This document shows positions 11,760-22,078 of a DNA stretch of 64,000 nt, piece after piece. The DNA comes from Helianthus annuus. Its lineage: Eukaryota > Streptophyta > Magnoliopsida > Asterales > Asteraceae. Below the pieces are notes generated by a model that had not been told where the DNA came from, ran no database searches, and saw only the letters and a program-made list of their open reading frames with translations. The stretch is taken from the NCBI RefSeq assembly GCF_002127325.2, contig NC_035440.2, forward strand, positions 75,146,464 through 75,210,463. Reading direction: 5' to 3'. How positions within the stretch are numbered: the stretch's first letter is position 1; the number at the start of each line of letters is the position of its first letter. Position numbers and translations under genes: made by a program.

Positions 11760-13031
11760 TTACGCTTGCGCAGTAGTGAGAAGAAAGGCTCGGCCTCTAG
11801 TTGGTTGTTGAGCCTGTTGCTGCTGCTGTTGAGGCTGGTTTCGTTGAGGACAAACGTTTGCCAGATGGTTAAGATCACCACACTTGAAACACGCTCGCAC
11901 AGGAGCGACTTGGTTTTGAGGATTGGGGGCAGGGTTTTGAGCTACCACGACCTGGTTCTGATTGGCCATAGGTGGTTTGTGGCAGTGTTGGGAGAAGTGC
12001 CCATATCGGTTATAGTTGGCGCACTTGCGGAATAGAACGTTGGGAGGGTGATGGTATTGGCATTGGCCACACTTGGGTTGAGTCCCAGTGTAACCTTTGC
12101 GGGGAGGTTCAACGTTGGATACTGCAGGAATGGCTTGTAAGGGTTGAGGGTTTGGCGGAGTGATGACCACACAATTTTGGCTTGAAGCCTTCCGCTTCTT
12201 ACCTCGGCTTTTCTTGGTGGATAATGAGAGTTCAATTGTGGGTTCAACGGTGGCTTGGTGCGCGCTTTTAAGTGAGGCTTTTGCGGCATTTCTGCGCATA
12301 ACATGGTTACTGTTTAGACAGGCGGCCAAACAAAAGGTTTCCTCGATAGTAGCTGGGCAAGCAGCCTCTACGAGGTTCATGAAGGAACCGGGTAAACAAT
12401 GGATGTATTTGTTGATGGATTTCTCAGGGGTATCAACCTGGCTAGGACAGAGTATAGTAGGTTGCTTAAAACGGAGGGTTAAACCATCGTTGTCGTCATC
12501 CACTTGTTTAAGGTGCCAAAATTCAGGCTCTAACTTCCTAATCTCATGCGGCGGACAAAACTCTTCTCTCATAATCTTTTTCAATTCAGCCCATGGCAAT
12601 GCGTGGGCGGTGTCCTCACCTCCTGGGCTTCGTTCAGAGGTCCACCAATCAAGAGCTCTTGATCGGAACACCCCTGTAGCATTTTGGGTGCGCAAGTCGT
12701 CAGGACAACCACTCTGAAGAAAATTGATCTCCAAATCGTCAAACCAAGTGAGTAGTGCGGTAGCACCATCCTTTCCAGTAAATTCCAATGGTTTGCAAGC
12801 CATGAATTGCTTGAAGAGAAAATGTATCTTTGGTTTCTCCACCTTGGAGTCTACAGAACCATGAGGCGAATCGGAGTTAGTTTGAATGCGGCTCACGATG
12901 TCGGGTATCACTCAGGCCATTTGATCTGCCATTTGCTCAGCAATGAACCCAACTAGCTCTTGTTTGGAGATGGAGTCGTTGTTGGAACCTTTCTTTGACT
13001 TAGTCTTCTTTGATGAGTTTGGAGATGCCAT
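11760..13031 (-). pseudogene. Gag of Tekay-type chromovirus (element 3), broken
   Basis: The start ATG is at 13,029-13,031, and an in-frame TGA at 12,912-12,914 (codon 40) breaks the frame. About 380 further codons hold a retrotransposon capsid region (FTGKDGATALLTWFDDLE, ALDWWTSE, EFCPPHEIRKLE) and a basic region. Two zinc knuckles follow: CFKCGDLNHLANVC is a perfect CX2CX4HX4C, while CANYNRYGHFSQHC has Tyr for the second Cys. A TAA at 11,760-11,762 ends gag, where related elements read on into protease. A short protease-like segment follows before the element 2 LTR interrupts. It would act as nucleocapsid/capsid. The copy is dead. Confidence 0.85.
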
Positions 13032-14005
13032 CTAGAAGTTCGAAAGAAAAGGAAAGGATGAGACTTGATCATAAATTTTAAAATAAGGTTTTTGCATGTA
13101 TAAGCATGTAAGTGTTCACGTACCACGTATAATTCACATAATTTGCATGTATTCGACAAGTATTCAACAAGTATAAACACGTATGAATGCGTAAAAGAGT
13201 GTAAATTTAGTTTGTTCTCAAGAATTATTATTGTTTTTGATTGCGCGAGACGTGCGAACGGTGTAACGGTTTTGAAATGAACGAGGTAACAAGTATAAAA
13301 ATCACATATAAAATGAATCACATAAAAGATAGGCTCATAAAACATGGGATTGTTTCAGGTAGAGAAACGTCGACTATTCCAAAGTGAATCTAGAGTCCTT
13401 TCAAATTAGAGAAACGTGCTTTGGCCTATAGGTAAGATACTCTCGTCAAGAAGCGATTAACGGTATCTTACCCTTCCAATTACTACACGTCTCTAATCGA
13501 TTGAAACAATCGAAACTTTGGCAAGATCGAAAATCGAGGAATGAGACTTAATCGACAAGATGCGGGTTTCACCCCTAACTTGACAATCTCGTACCTTAAT
13601 GTGGTTGGTACTCGTTGGGTCAAAATATAATTCCGACACTTTGACGAGGGTCCACTAGAGTTTGAATTGGAAATTTACCATTAAGATGTGGATTTCATTC
13701 CTAACTTAATGGCGTAATTTCGTGCAAAAATGAAATATAAGCGGGATGAGAGTCGTTCACCAAATTGTAGGTTTCACGCCTATTTTGGTAAACTCGTCTC
13801 TTTTGCATAAAGAGTGTCTTCAAGTCTTCAAGTGTATTGTAAAAAATGTCTTAGGAAAGACATAATTTAAGTATTTAGATCAAAAAGAAGAGAAAGAAGC
13901 AAGGTAGGAAGCATAACATTTTAAGCATGAAACAAGAATGGTCAAAAACATGGTTCCTACTATAGACTAGGTCGAACATGGCAATTCTACGTAATTCCTT
14001 ATAGT
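13031..14005 (-). other. Leader of element 3 with a hairpin array
   Basis: Untranslated region between primer site and gag. It contains several inverted repeats: a perfect 10-bp stem at 13,431-13,440 / 13,463-13,472, an enclosing 7-bp stem at 13,405-13,411 / 13,491-13,497, and three successive hairpins at 13,556-13,582, 13,678-13,712 and 13,759-13,789. Those three share an apical GGTTTCAC-like loop but have different stems. The open stretch at 13,875-14,168 covers the primer site and is not credible as a gene. Confidence 0.6.
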
Positions 14006-14006
14006 T

Positions 14007-14022
14007 ATGGCTCTGATACCAA
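14007..14022 (-). other. Primer-binding site of element 3 (initiator tRNA-Met)
   Basis: TATGGCTCTGATACCA on the plus strand is the reverse complement of a TGGTATCAGAGCC primer site, two bases from the LTR edge at 14,025. Confidence 0.85.
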
Positions 14023-14024
14023 TC

Positions 14025-16496
14025 TGTCACACCCCAACCGATGGCGGAAACATCGGGATGAGACGAAAAAGAGATTGCAAGAGACTTCATAACACTATTT
14101 GTGACAATATTTAAATCAACCGTTTTCATTTCATAAACCGAATTGTCAAACATTACAAGGAAATTCAAATAACAACAAGTTCAATGGAAATACATAACAA
14201 CATAAACAAAATTGATAGAACATATTAAACCTAAAGCGTCTATGTTTGTATCTAAGCATCAACGCTACTTCATTTCATAGCATCGTCATCCTCAACCTGT
14301 AACATGTTTAAAATAAAGTTCAATGTAAAAGCAAAGGCGAGTATACAAGTTTGATACACACATAGCATAAAAAGATAAGTTTAAACGATTCCTCATGGCA
14401 AGCTAATGATACAAGATAAACATTAAAATCAGCATATGTCTCATATCAAACCAATGATGAAACGCAATAAGCTCATGACATAACCTCAAGTCTATGGGTG
14501 GTGCGTTAATCCTATAGCGCTATATATTTCAAGTATAGGCTCGATCGAAGCTAATGATAAGTCTAACACAAAACGAATAACCCCAAGTTCAATGAATCAA
14601 GTAATCAAGTAAGCAATCATGTAATAGGAACGTTTGTGCATTTACAAATAAAGTTCATGTGTAAGTTTAATAAGTAACTTGTTACACCCCAAAAAGTGGT
14701 AAACGTATAGAGGGGGTTCGAGTATACTCACGGTTTTGCAAGCTTTCCAACTTGATAATCCTGCGAGAGTTGTTTGGTTGATTAGTTTGGAGCACCTTGT
14801 CCTTCTACACGAAGAAACGTAGGTGTGTGAGTTTTGGGAGTTAACGGAAGATTATAGATTCGGAATTTAAATAACATGAAAATAACATATGAAATTAATC
14901 ATCTAGTACATATGATACTTGTTCTTGACACTAGGAAACTCTAAGGAGTTTAAATGTTTTCATGGAACAAGGTTCCATTAGAATCGTGACAAGTTATCAA
15001 AGTCTAAGATGATATAATCTAGTACCTTGACAAATGAACACTAATTCATCATCAAGGGTTCAATTATTTGGATAATATAATAGTATTATATAATGTTCGT
15101 ATAGTCATATAGGTCAAGCATGAGGTAGGAGGATGAATCCCCCATTTAGGAACCTCTTTGTTTATCGTGGAAGTCATGTACGAGGTAGGAAGAACAAGTC
15201 TTCCATTTAGGTACATCTTGGTGTTCACCACTACACTTGATGTTATGAACATTCAAGGAGGGTCATGAACTTACAAGTATGAAATGAATAAGAACAACTA
15301 ATCTATGGAAAACACCAAATAGTGTGTGGATTTTCAAGTGGAATAGCCCAAGCTTGTTCCATAATCACACAATCATCAAGCTTCAAGCTTGAACACTACT
15401 TGTGGGTTAAACCCTAACCAAAACAGAAAGTTTGTGAGGTTTTATCCTCTGATTTTACATGTTTCAACCTTATTTTTAAGCCCAACTAACCATTCAATTG
15501 ATTATGAGCATAAGGACATAGGTTTGAGATCAGATAACTCAAGTTTAACTAAGATTTAACAAAGTATGAATCAAAACAGAAACTTCAGTCCACTTTGGAG
15601 CCTTTTTGGTGACATTCCAGACCTTGGTTTTCCATGGAAAACCTGTGAAAATGTTCCTAAGGTTGTTTCAAGCAAGTGGGAAAAAGAATCAAGTGAAAAG
15701 GTTAAGAAATGAGTGAGATATGCTCACTTTTGTAAGATGTTATGAATCTGTCTTGCACTTGTAATCAGTTGCGTTTTTTTGAGTGTTTGAGAGTGATTAG
15801 AGAGTGTAAAGAAAGTGGAAAATGCTTGGAATGCACTTGGGTTTTATAGGGGAGGATTAGGGTTGGGTTTGGTGAGTATTAAATGCTTGAACACAAGTTT
15901 AAACTTCAAATAAACACTAAACCCGCCAAAGGAAAGGAGCTGAAACAATCTGATCTGGGCCAGATGGCCTCGCGGCCCGCGAATGGATTGGGCCTAGTGG
16001 GTCGCAGCCCGTGACTCTCCTCCATGGTGGCCCGAGTATGGATTTTTGACATAATTGGCCCCTTGAGTTTATAATCTAGGGTTTTTACATGTTTTAAGGG
16101 TCGTATATGCTAATAAAACATATTATAAGGATCAAACATGTAACATGAACATAAAACAAGTATAATGAAGTATGTTTAAGCGTATGGACGTCGTATTTAA
16201 GTATTATGTGCATTCAAAAGACGTATTATTCGTAAGTTTCACGTATTTGCAATATTAACACATAGTTTCCAAGAATTACGAATATGTATCGAATGTTCCA
16301 CGAAATTAAATGTATGAACACGTATGAAGTATGTATAACACGAATTTGAAGAAATACGAATTTTATTTATGATTCAAGTGTTGAATTTTACAACGTTTAC
16401 AACGAAAGAACGATTAGAAGAACACAAGACTTCCAAAAATAGAAATAGAAGCAAGACCTTCTAAACATGGAAAGTACGAAGAAGCAGGGCGTTACA
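14025..16496 (-). repeat. 5' LTR of chromovirus element 3
   Basis: On the plus strand it begins TGTCACACCCC beside the primer site and ends GGGCGTTACA at 16,496. In its own direction it runs TGTAACGCCC...GGGGTGTGACA, standard Tekay-type ends, 2,472 bp. A TATA-like CCCCTATAAAAC lies at 15,841-15,852 on the minus strand. The following CCAGC (16,497-16,501) is the expected target duplication, but its partner is outside the window. Confidence 0.8.
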
Positions 16497-16850
16497 CCAG
16501 CGCAGGTCTTAGTGTAGGAGCCACTTACCTACAACTTAACAATTATGAGGAGAAAAAATAGAAAGGTCTCACCGAGGGGATTTCCCAAGTTAGGGTTCGC
16601 CAAAAAACGAACTCACAGTTGTAACCTTCACTTAGGGTTACAGACTGTGAGGCAAAGAGGACAACTTGAGGCTTCACGAAGAGTATAGAATTTTCTTTGA
16701 ACAAGATCTGCACCACGAACAGCGAACAACCCAGATTCGACGAAGATCTAGAAACCCTTATTTCAGAGCTCAGGATAAACGACTAACAGAGACAGCTTAG
16801 TCAACAATAATCAGCAGCGGAAAACACCAAGAGATCGTGATTCACCCTTT
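16497..16850 (-). other. Leader region of a copia-like element
   Basis: Non-coding sequence between the element 3 LTR and a minus-strand primer-binding site. It is most simply the 5' leader of the older element into which element 3 inserted. No reading frame is recognised. Confidence 0.4.
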
Positions 16851-17250
16851 GAGCTCTGATACCATATCAAAAAACTCAATAATAATGAACACAATCGAAG
16901 AACACGAACTTTATTATCAAAAACTCTTCAAAGTTACAAGTGATTCAGTCATCACAGAGTGATTGACTTAAGGAACAAAGATATCAAGGCTGATAAACAA
17001 AGACGGCTGAGCCGCTAATGATCTCGCGCATAACTTGCGAGTAGAAGAAGATGATTCAGTGTTTTGTGAGAGGGGACAAAGTGTGTCTGATGATGAAACC
17101 TCACGCACCAACCAGCAGCATAAATAGCTAAAGAAACCCTAGAAGGGCCTTCATCGACACTAACGACTAGAGTCCAAAAGATAGCCCAGCAAAGCCCAAG
17201 TGCAAGTGAAGACCTCGCCCAACCTTGTAATAAAGAAAGAAACAGTCAAA
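16851..17250 (-). mobile_element. Primer site and probable 5' LTR of a copia-like element
   Basis: GAGCTCTGATACCATA (about 16,851-16,866) is a minus-strand initiator-Met primer site. The next roughly 380 bp look like a short LTR in reverse: a weak TATA (AGCATAAATAGCT near 17,118), a CT-rich leader and an AATAAAG polyadenylation-like word near the primer site. Short LTRs with this primer site are typical of Ty1/copia. The outer border is not defined and the ends are not clean TG...CA, so the boundary and family are tentative. Confidence 0.45.
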
Positions 17251-18389
17251 GTAAAAGGTAAAAAATAAGAATGGGTATTAAAACTGAAATTGTTAATTTC
17301 TTTAACAAAAACGAAAAAAGATACCATCCGGTTTTATAAAAATTATTAATTCATAATTTACACAAAAAAATAAAATAAAAATTATTTTCACTAATGTCTC
17401 TTTTTATAATTCTAAAGATATTCGTTTCTTTCTTTGAAGAAACCCATAGTCCACAAATTCGGGTAAAAATATGTCCACACAATCTTGATTTTTCATGTAT
17501 TGAGGACCACTCTCATTGTCACAATTAAAATCAATCAATGTCACCATATCATCATTTATCAATCCAACCTTAAACACAAAATGGTCTGGTTGCGTTCTCC
17601 TCCTATTTTTTTCCCACAAAGACAAATTATTTCAATCAAGATTTATATCAAAGTTACACTTCTAGTAACATAGCAAACCCTTATAGTAAATAACACCCCT
17701 TGTAAACTTTGTGTAAATTGTATGTAAATGTAACGAATCTTGCTAAAATTGTCATTGTATATAACAAACTTAACTTCTGTGGTGGTTGTTTAGCGTGATA
17801 GGTTGTCGTTCTGGTTGTTGGGTATTTTAGCTATAGGCGTTTAGGTGATGTTATCTGGTATTGAGGGTGATGTGAGGTGTCAAGTAAACAATTAAATTTT
17901 TTAGAAGTTAAAAGAAATATCAATTACGTAAGTTTTGTAAGTTTACCTTTTTTTTTTCTTTTTTTTTTTTTTTTTTCTTAAAGCATGTTTTGTCTTCAAC
18001 ATTTAAGCACCAAAATGCTATGGTTGAAAGACAAGAAAACTTTGATATGAACTTGATCCTTATTTGTAATATTTCATCTACGAATTTGTCTTTTATTTTT
18101 ATGAAAAGAACGGTTGTAGATGAATGTTTGTTCAGATAGATGGAGATGGAGATGGAGATGAAGATGAAGGTTACCCTGCTTCGACATTGTTGATCTGTTG
18201 CCCCTTCGACATGGTTGATCGTCGTCATCTCTCTTTCTTTGCCTCTCTCACTCAGTCAGTCAGTCATTCAGTGATGGTCTACTCATAAACCCTAATTATG
18301 TGAATTCTGTGTAGAGGTGTGCTCAAGAGGAGACGCGTGGAAACAATGAAGATATGTGGCCATCAATTTGCGGCCCAATGAAAATGTGC
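17251..18389. other. Unassigned DNA with simple repeats
   Basis: No confident gene. A 73-codon minus-strand open frame at 17,404-17,625 is not recognised and has no flanking support. A poly-pyrimidine tract lies at about 17,946-17,977. A GATGGA/GATGAA hexamer run lies at about 18,136-18,170, and a short CAGT run near 18,250. Confidence 0.5.
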
Positions 18390-18397
18390 CAGGTAGG

Positions 18398-19262
18398 TAG
18401 TGGTGCACAAATCGGGTTTTTTTTTTAAAACCGGTTCCGGGTATGGAACCGGGTTCGGTAGGATCGGGTTTTACAAAATCGGGTTTTTTTTAAAAACCGG
18501 GTCGGGTCCGGGTTTTCTACCAAAAATGCATACCCTATATACCCGGGTTCGGGTAGGGTTCGGGTCAGGTTTTATAAAACCCGGGTATTATAATACCCTA
18601 TTTTCGGGTTCGGGTCCGGTTCGGGTATTCATCGGGTAGGGTTCGGGTATGCATCGGGTTGGGAAAAAACCCGCACCGGGTATTAATGCTTCTTTATATG
18701 TTTTAGTGGATGGTGCCTATTGAAATTTTAATGACATTTCTAAATTTAAATTCGATAGTGCTAGATCGAAGGAATAGTCCTGATTTGAATCCTTTTGGAT
18801 TACATAAACAACAATATATTTTATTTGCTATGTTATGTTTTAACCAAGTTCCATCAATTTTTCATTTTTTTGTATTAGACAAACATCAATGGATCTTTCC
18901 AGCAAATAGATGGAATAATGACCAAATGCTTCAAATATCATTAGAAACCTAATAATTAAACAAGATTACATCAAAGTGTATACATAATTTTGTTAAATCA
19001 TAAGAAGTAGAAGTCTTAATGCTTGAAAACATAGATAAAATAACATACAGGTAGCTATATAACCGGGTATAAAAAAACCCAGTTCCGGGTATAAACCAGA
19101 TATAAAAAACCCGGTTCCGGGTTCGGGTTTTAGAACAAATATGAATACCCGGTCCCTACCCTATGGGTAGGGTCGAGTTCGGGTTTAGAAAACCCGGTTT
19201 TTATAATACCCGGTTCCGAGTTTTTTTTTCGGGTCCGGGTTCGGGTTTTTTGTGCACCACTA
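18398..19262. mobile_element. Non-autonomous hAT-like element, 865 bp
   Basis: The terminal inverted repeats TAGTGGTGCACAAA (18,398 and reversed at 19,262) fit the hAT terminal pattern. They are flanked by 8-bp duplications CAGGTAGG (18,390-18,397) and TAGGTAGG (19,263-19,270), 7 of 8 identical. Both arms are filled with CCGGGTTCGGGT-like words and their complements, so each end could fold extensively. The middle (about 18,690-19,050) is AT-rich. The 80-codon open frame at 18,710-18,952 shows no transposase motif. Confidence 0.8.
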
Positions 19263-19270
19263 TAGGTAGG

Positions 19271-19734
19271 TACCCGACACTAATTTTAACATTCTATTAT
19301 TAATAGTATAAAGTATAATAATAGTATAATAATATATGTTGTAATATAATTGTATGGTGCCTTTTTTTTCTTTTCGAATTGTATTCCCTTATTGTAGCGT
19401 TAGTTTGTATCAAAATAATTATTCAAATTGGAGAGTGTAAACATGCAGTTTACCAAGTGTTTCTTCTATTATGTTAGAAATATCAATATGTTAGAAATAT
19501 CAATTAATGTTATAAACATTTATTTAAAAAATTATAAATCTTTTGTCGGTTGTTTTGTTTTCCGGATGTTATAAACATTTCTTTAATAAATTATAAAAAT
19601 CTTTCCGGATTAAACCAAGGAACTTAGCCTTTATAAAAAGAACTGGAGATTCTTGATGACCAAAAATAGAAGCAAACTAGAAGTGTGTTATGAAAAGTGA
19701 AAAGTCCTCTAGGTGAGCAACCGACAGTCAACTT
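19271..19734. other. Unassigned AT-rich DNA
   Basis: No gene, RNA or element end seen. A MTTATAAACATTT-like sequence recurs near 19,508 and 19,566. Confidence 0.4.
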
Positions 19735-20480
19735 TCAAAATGGTTTAGGCCATTTTGACAGTTTAGTCCGAAGTTTCATTTTTCGTCTGTGGATTCAAAA
19801 AGGTTTTACCATTGCCATTGTAGTCCACTAGGTTAACTTCATCCATTATTTCTGTTAAAAAAAAGGGCAATTCGGTCATTTTATATGGCTGAATTGCCCT
19901 TGTAGTTAACAAAATTACATATAAAATGACAGAGTTGTCCTTCTCGTTAACAGAAAAAATGAATTAAGTTAACCCGGTTGACTAAAATAGCAAGAGTTAA
20001 ATGCCATTTTAGTCCCTGTGGTTTGGGCCATTTTGCCAGTTTAGTTCAAAGGTTTCATTTTTAACCTGTGAGTCCAAAAAAGTTTCACAGTTGCAATTTT
20101 AGTCCACTGGGTTAACTTCATCTATTTTTTATGTTAACGAGAAGGCCAATTTGGTCATTTTGTATGTAATTCTGTTAACTAAAAGGGCAATTCAGCCATA
20201 TAAAATGACCGAATTGGCCTTCTCGTTAGCAGAAAAAACGGATAAAGTTAACCCAGTGGACTAAAATGGCAACTGTGAAACCTTTTTGGACCCACAGGTT
20301 AAAAATGAAACCTTTGAACTAAACTGGCAAAATGGTCCAAACCACAGGGACTAAAATGGCATTTAACTCAAAATAGCAACGATAAAACCTTTTTAGACCT
20401 ACAAACGAAAAATGAAACATTTGAACTAAAATAGTAAAATAGCTCAAACCACATATACTAAAATAACATTTAACTCATGA
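19735..20480. mobile_element. Older, degraded foldback element
   Basis: The left arm (about 19,735-19,993) and right-arm remnant (about 20,370-20,480) are diverged copies of the same inverted sequence found in the intact element at 19,994-20,369, with many substitutions. The right end still reads as the complement of the family's GAGTTAAATG terminus. The left terminus is lost. The younger copy lies inside it. Confidence 0.7.
19994..20369. mobile_element. Mutator-like foldback MITE, 376 bp, with target duplication
   Basis: It is almost wholly an inverted repeat. It starts GAGTTAAATGCCATTTTAGT and ends with the reverse complement, with arms of roughly 180 bp and few mismatches. It is flanked on both sides by AAAATAGCAA (19,984-19,993 and 20,370-20,379). 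A 9-bp duplication plus one chance base fits Mutator-type integration. It has no coding capacity. The target is an older member of the same family. Confidence 0.85.
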
Positions 20481-20574
20481 TTTAAAAAGGGGAAACTTAT
20501 TACACAAAAAAGTTATATATATTTCTCTTTCTCTCGAGATGCTCTGCTCAAACTTCTAAGAATCCTTCATATTT

Positions 20575-20680
20575 GTTCTGCTATATTGGATTTTACATTT
20601 ATTTGTGTGAACATATACTATTTTATTGTTCCGCTATATTGGATTTTGCATTTATTTGTGTGAACATATACTATTTTAAT
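20575..20680 (+). repeat. Two tandem 53-bp units
   Basis: The unit beginning GTTCTGCTATATTGGATTTT at 20,575 is repeated from 20,628 (GTTCCGCTATATT...) with very few differences. It is a simple local duplication with no evident function. Confidence 0.85.
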
Positions 20681-20689
20681 ATATTCATA

Positions 20690-20730
20690 CTAGGTTAAAA
20701 CCTGTGTGGTACACGTGGTTAGGTAACATA
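20690..20730 (-). mobile_element. Helitron 3' terminus, minus orientation
   Basis: Read on the minus strand the segment ends in a GC-containing hairpin (AACCACGTGTACCACACAGGTT), a short AT spacer and CTAG at 20,690-20,693, followed by T. A subterminal hairpin plus CTRR and insertion before T is the Helitron 3' signature. The body would extend rightward, towards the ARF-GEF exon fragments that lie in the same orientation. A Helitron-5'-like TCTCTATATAAAAG occurs on the plus strand at about 20,817, which may be a separate element end. The 5' terminus of the minus-strand element is not fixed. Confidence 0.5.
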
Positions 20731-20879
20731 CAAAACTGAAATAAAAAGTTATAAAAAATAAATACATATCGTAATTGCAAATTCCTTATTTATAATTACA
20801 TATCATATTTATTAAATCTCTATATAAAAGACTGGTTGTTTGAATACCCTAGGTCGAAATTGACATTTTACTCTAATAA

Positions 20880-21300
20880 ATAAAAAGAACAACTTACTTG
20901 ATAAGCCTTTAGTAAGAACCCCCGTAGTAGAGCGTTTTTTTAAAAAAAAATCAAAAAAAAAAAAGCCCAAAAACGACCGGAACCCATTACATAGGGCCTT
21001 TAAAAAAAAAATTCAAAAAAAGCCCCCTTGGCGTGGTTTGAAGCACGCCTTGCCCCTTCTCCTTCTCCTTGTCCAATCATCTTTCATCTTCCTTTTTGTT
21101 ATCCAATAAGATTTTTAGGTGTTTTTTCTTTATTTTATTTAATGCCCAATAATGCCCTATCCCCAGTATACCCATTTTAGAAAACGCCCAATAATGCCTC
21201 TTTGCTGACTGGACCGCCACATGGCGTAAAATGCCCTAGGGTGGGGGCATTATCTTCCCCTTCCACTACACATGGTCTAACTGACTAACTACTTCTTTTT
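20880..21300. other. MITE-like segment without resolved ends
   Basis: Poly-A tracts near 20,940 and 21,005 are followed by repeated TAATGCCC words (about 21,140-21,250) and a terminus-like ACACATGGTCTAA at about 21,280. The style resembles PIF/Harbinger-derived MITEs, but I could not match a left inverted repeat or a 3-bp duplication. No gene is seen. Confidence 0.3.
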
Positions 21301-21343
21301 TGTCATCACCAAACTTGAACTCCGTATGTTACCTATAACAGTC

Positions 21344-21498
21344 TAGGGATGAGCTCGGTACCAACCGTACCGATACCAAAAATCCCCAAAAGTGGGTACC
21401 GGTATCCAAAATTTCAAAATTTGGTACCGAATTGTAACCGAAATGTACCCGGTTCGACAAGTTCGGTACTAATACCTTGTACCATTTGCTCATCCCTA
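21344..21498. mobile_element. Small hAT-type MITE, 155 bp
   Basis: The inverted termini TAGGGATGAGC (21,344-21,354, and reversed ending at 21,498) are flanked by perfect 8-bp direct repeats TAACAGTC (21,336-21,343 and 21,499-21,506). The interior repeats GGTACC/GGTAC words. The size, 8-bp duplication and TAGGGATG termini are classic for non-autonomous hAT elements. Confidence 0.9.
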
Positions 21499-21599
21499 TA
21501 ACAGTCCCCTCATCCGAATAATACACGTTACAAAGTAAATAGAATTATACAAATTTAAGATTACTTGTCCCCAGTTGAGAAAAGGGTATCTCTTTAAAT

Positions 21600-22078
21600 T
21601 ACGTAAAGCCTGTATTTTTAGAACAACTTATCTATCAGATCAGATAAACCAGCCAGCATTGGGAACCAATAATGCTCAGTAATATCGACACTTGCATCTG
21701 CACCTAGGAACAATAATTCAGCATCAGAAGTCTTATATGGGAACAATAATATACCCATTAGAGGAATAAAAATTAATTAACCTTTGGAGAAAGCGTGTTT
21801 TGTGGGGTCAACCCGACCGGACTCATTTCGACACACAACAAATATACCCATTAGAAGAAAAACAAACCTCTGCAAATGGTTTTAAGATGTCCTTTTGAAA
21901 TGTGAAATTAGCAAGTTCTGCACGCTCGAGGTTCATTCGCACAAACTCGGGTTTAGTCATTTTTAGATACACCATTGGATTATGAGCATCAGTATTTAAT
22001 ATTATAACTGCATATGCAAGAACATAAGCTGTATCTGCGTTCTTAAAAAGACCTGGATTATATGCACAATAACTACAA
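21600..22078 (-). pseudogene. Fragments of a BIG-type ARF-GEF gene (Sec7 exon and downstream pieces)
   Basis: A minus-strand exon-like segment (about 21,867-22,070) follows a TTTTTGTAG acceptor and ends before a GTTTGT donor. It encodes [19 protein letters not shown] and the [10 protein letters not shown] motif of the Sec7 catalytic domain, which in active proteins loads GTP onto ARF GTPases. It then passes straight into [14 protein letters not shown], a motif that in BIG proteins lies well downstream, so intervening exons are missing. A further segment (about 21,625-21,705) encodes ITEHYWFPMLAGLSDL, again BIG-like. Introns are kept, so this is captured or deleted genomic DNA rather than a retrocopy. 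It is not a functional gene. Confidence 0.75.

Noticed and set aside
11760..12717. Plus-strand open frames of 60-185 codons opposite gag
   Set aside because: Antisense shadows of the gag reading frame, with no independent motif.
17404..17625. 73-codon minus-strand frame as a host gene exon
   Set aside because: Not recognised, no convincing splice sites checked, AT-rich surroundings.
18710..18952. 80-codon frame inside the hAT-like element as a transposase
   Set aside because: No hAT dimerisation or catalytic motif. The element is too short for a transposase gene.
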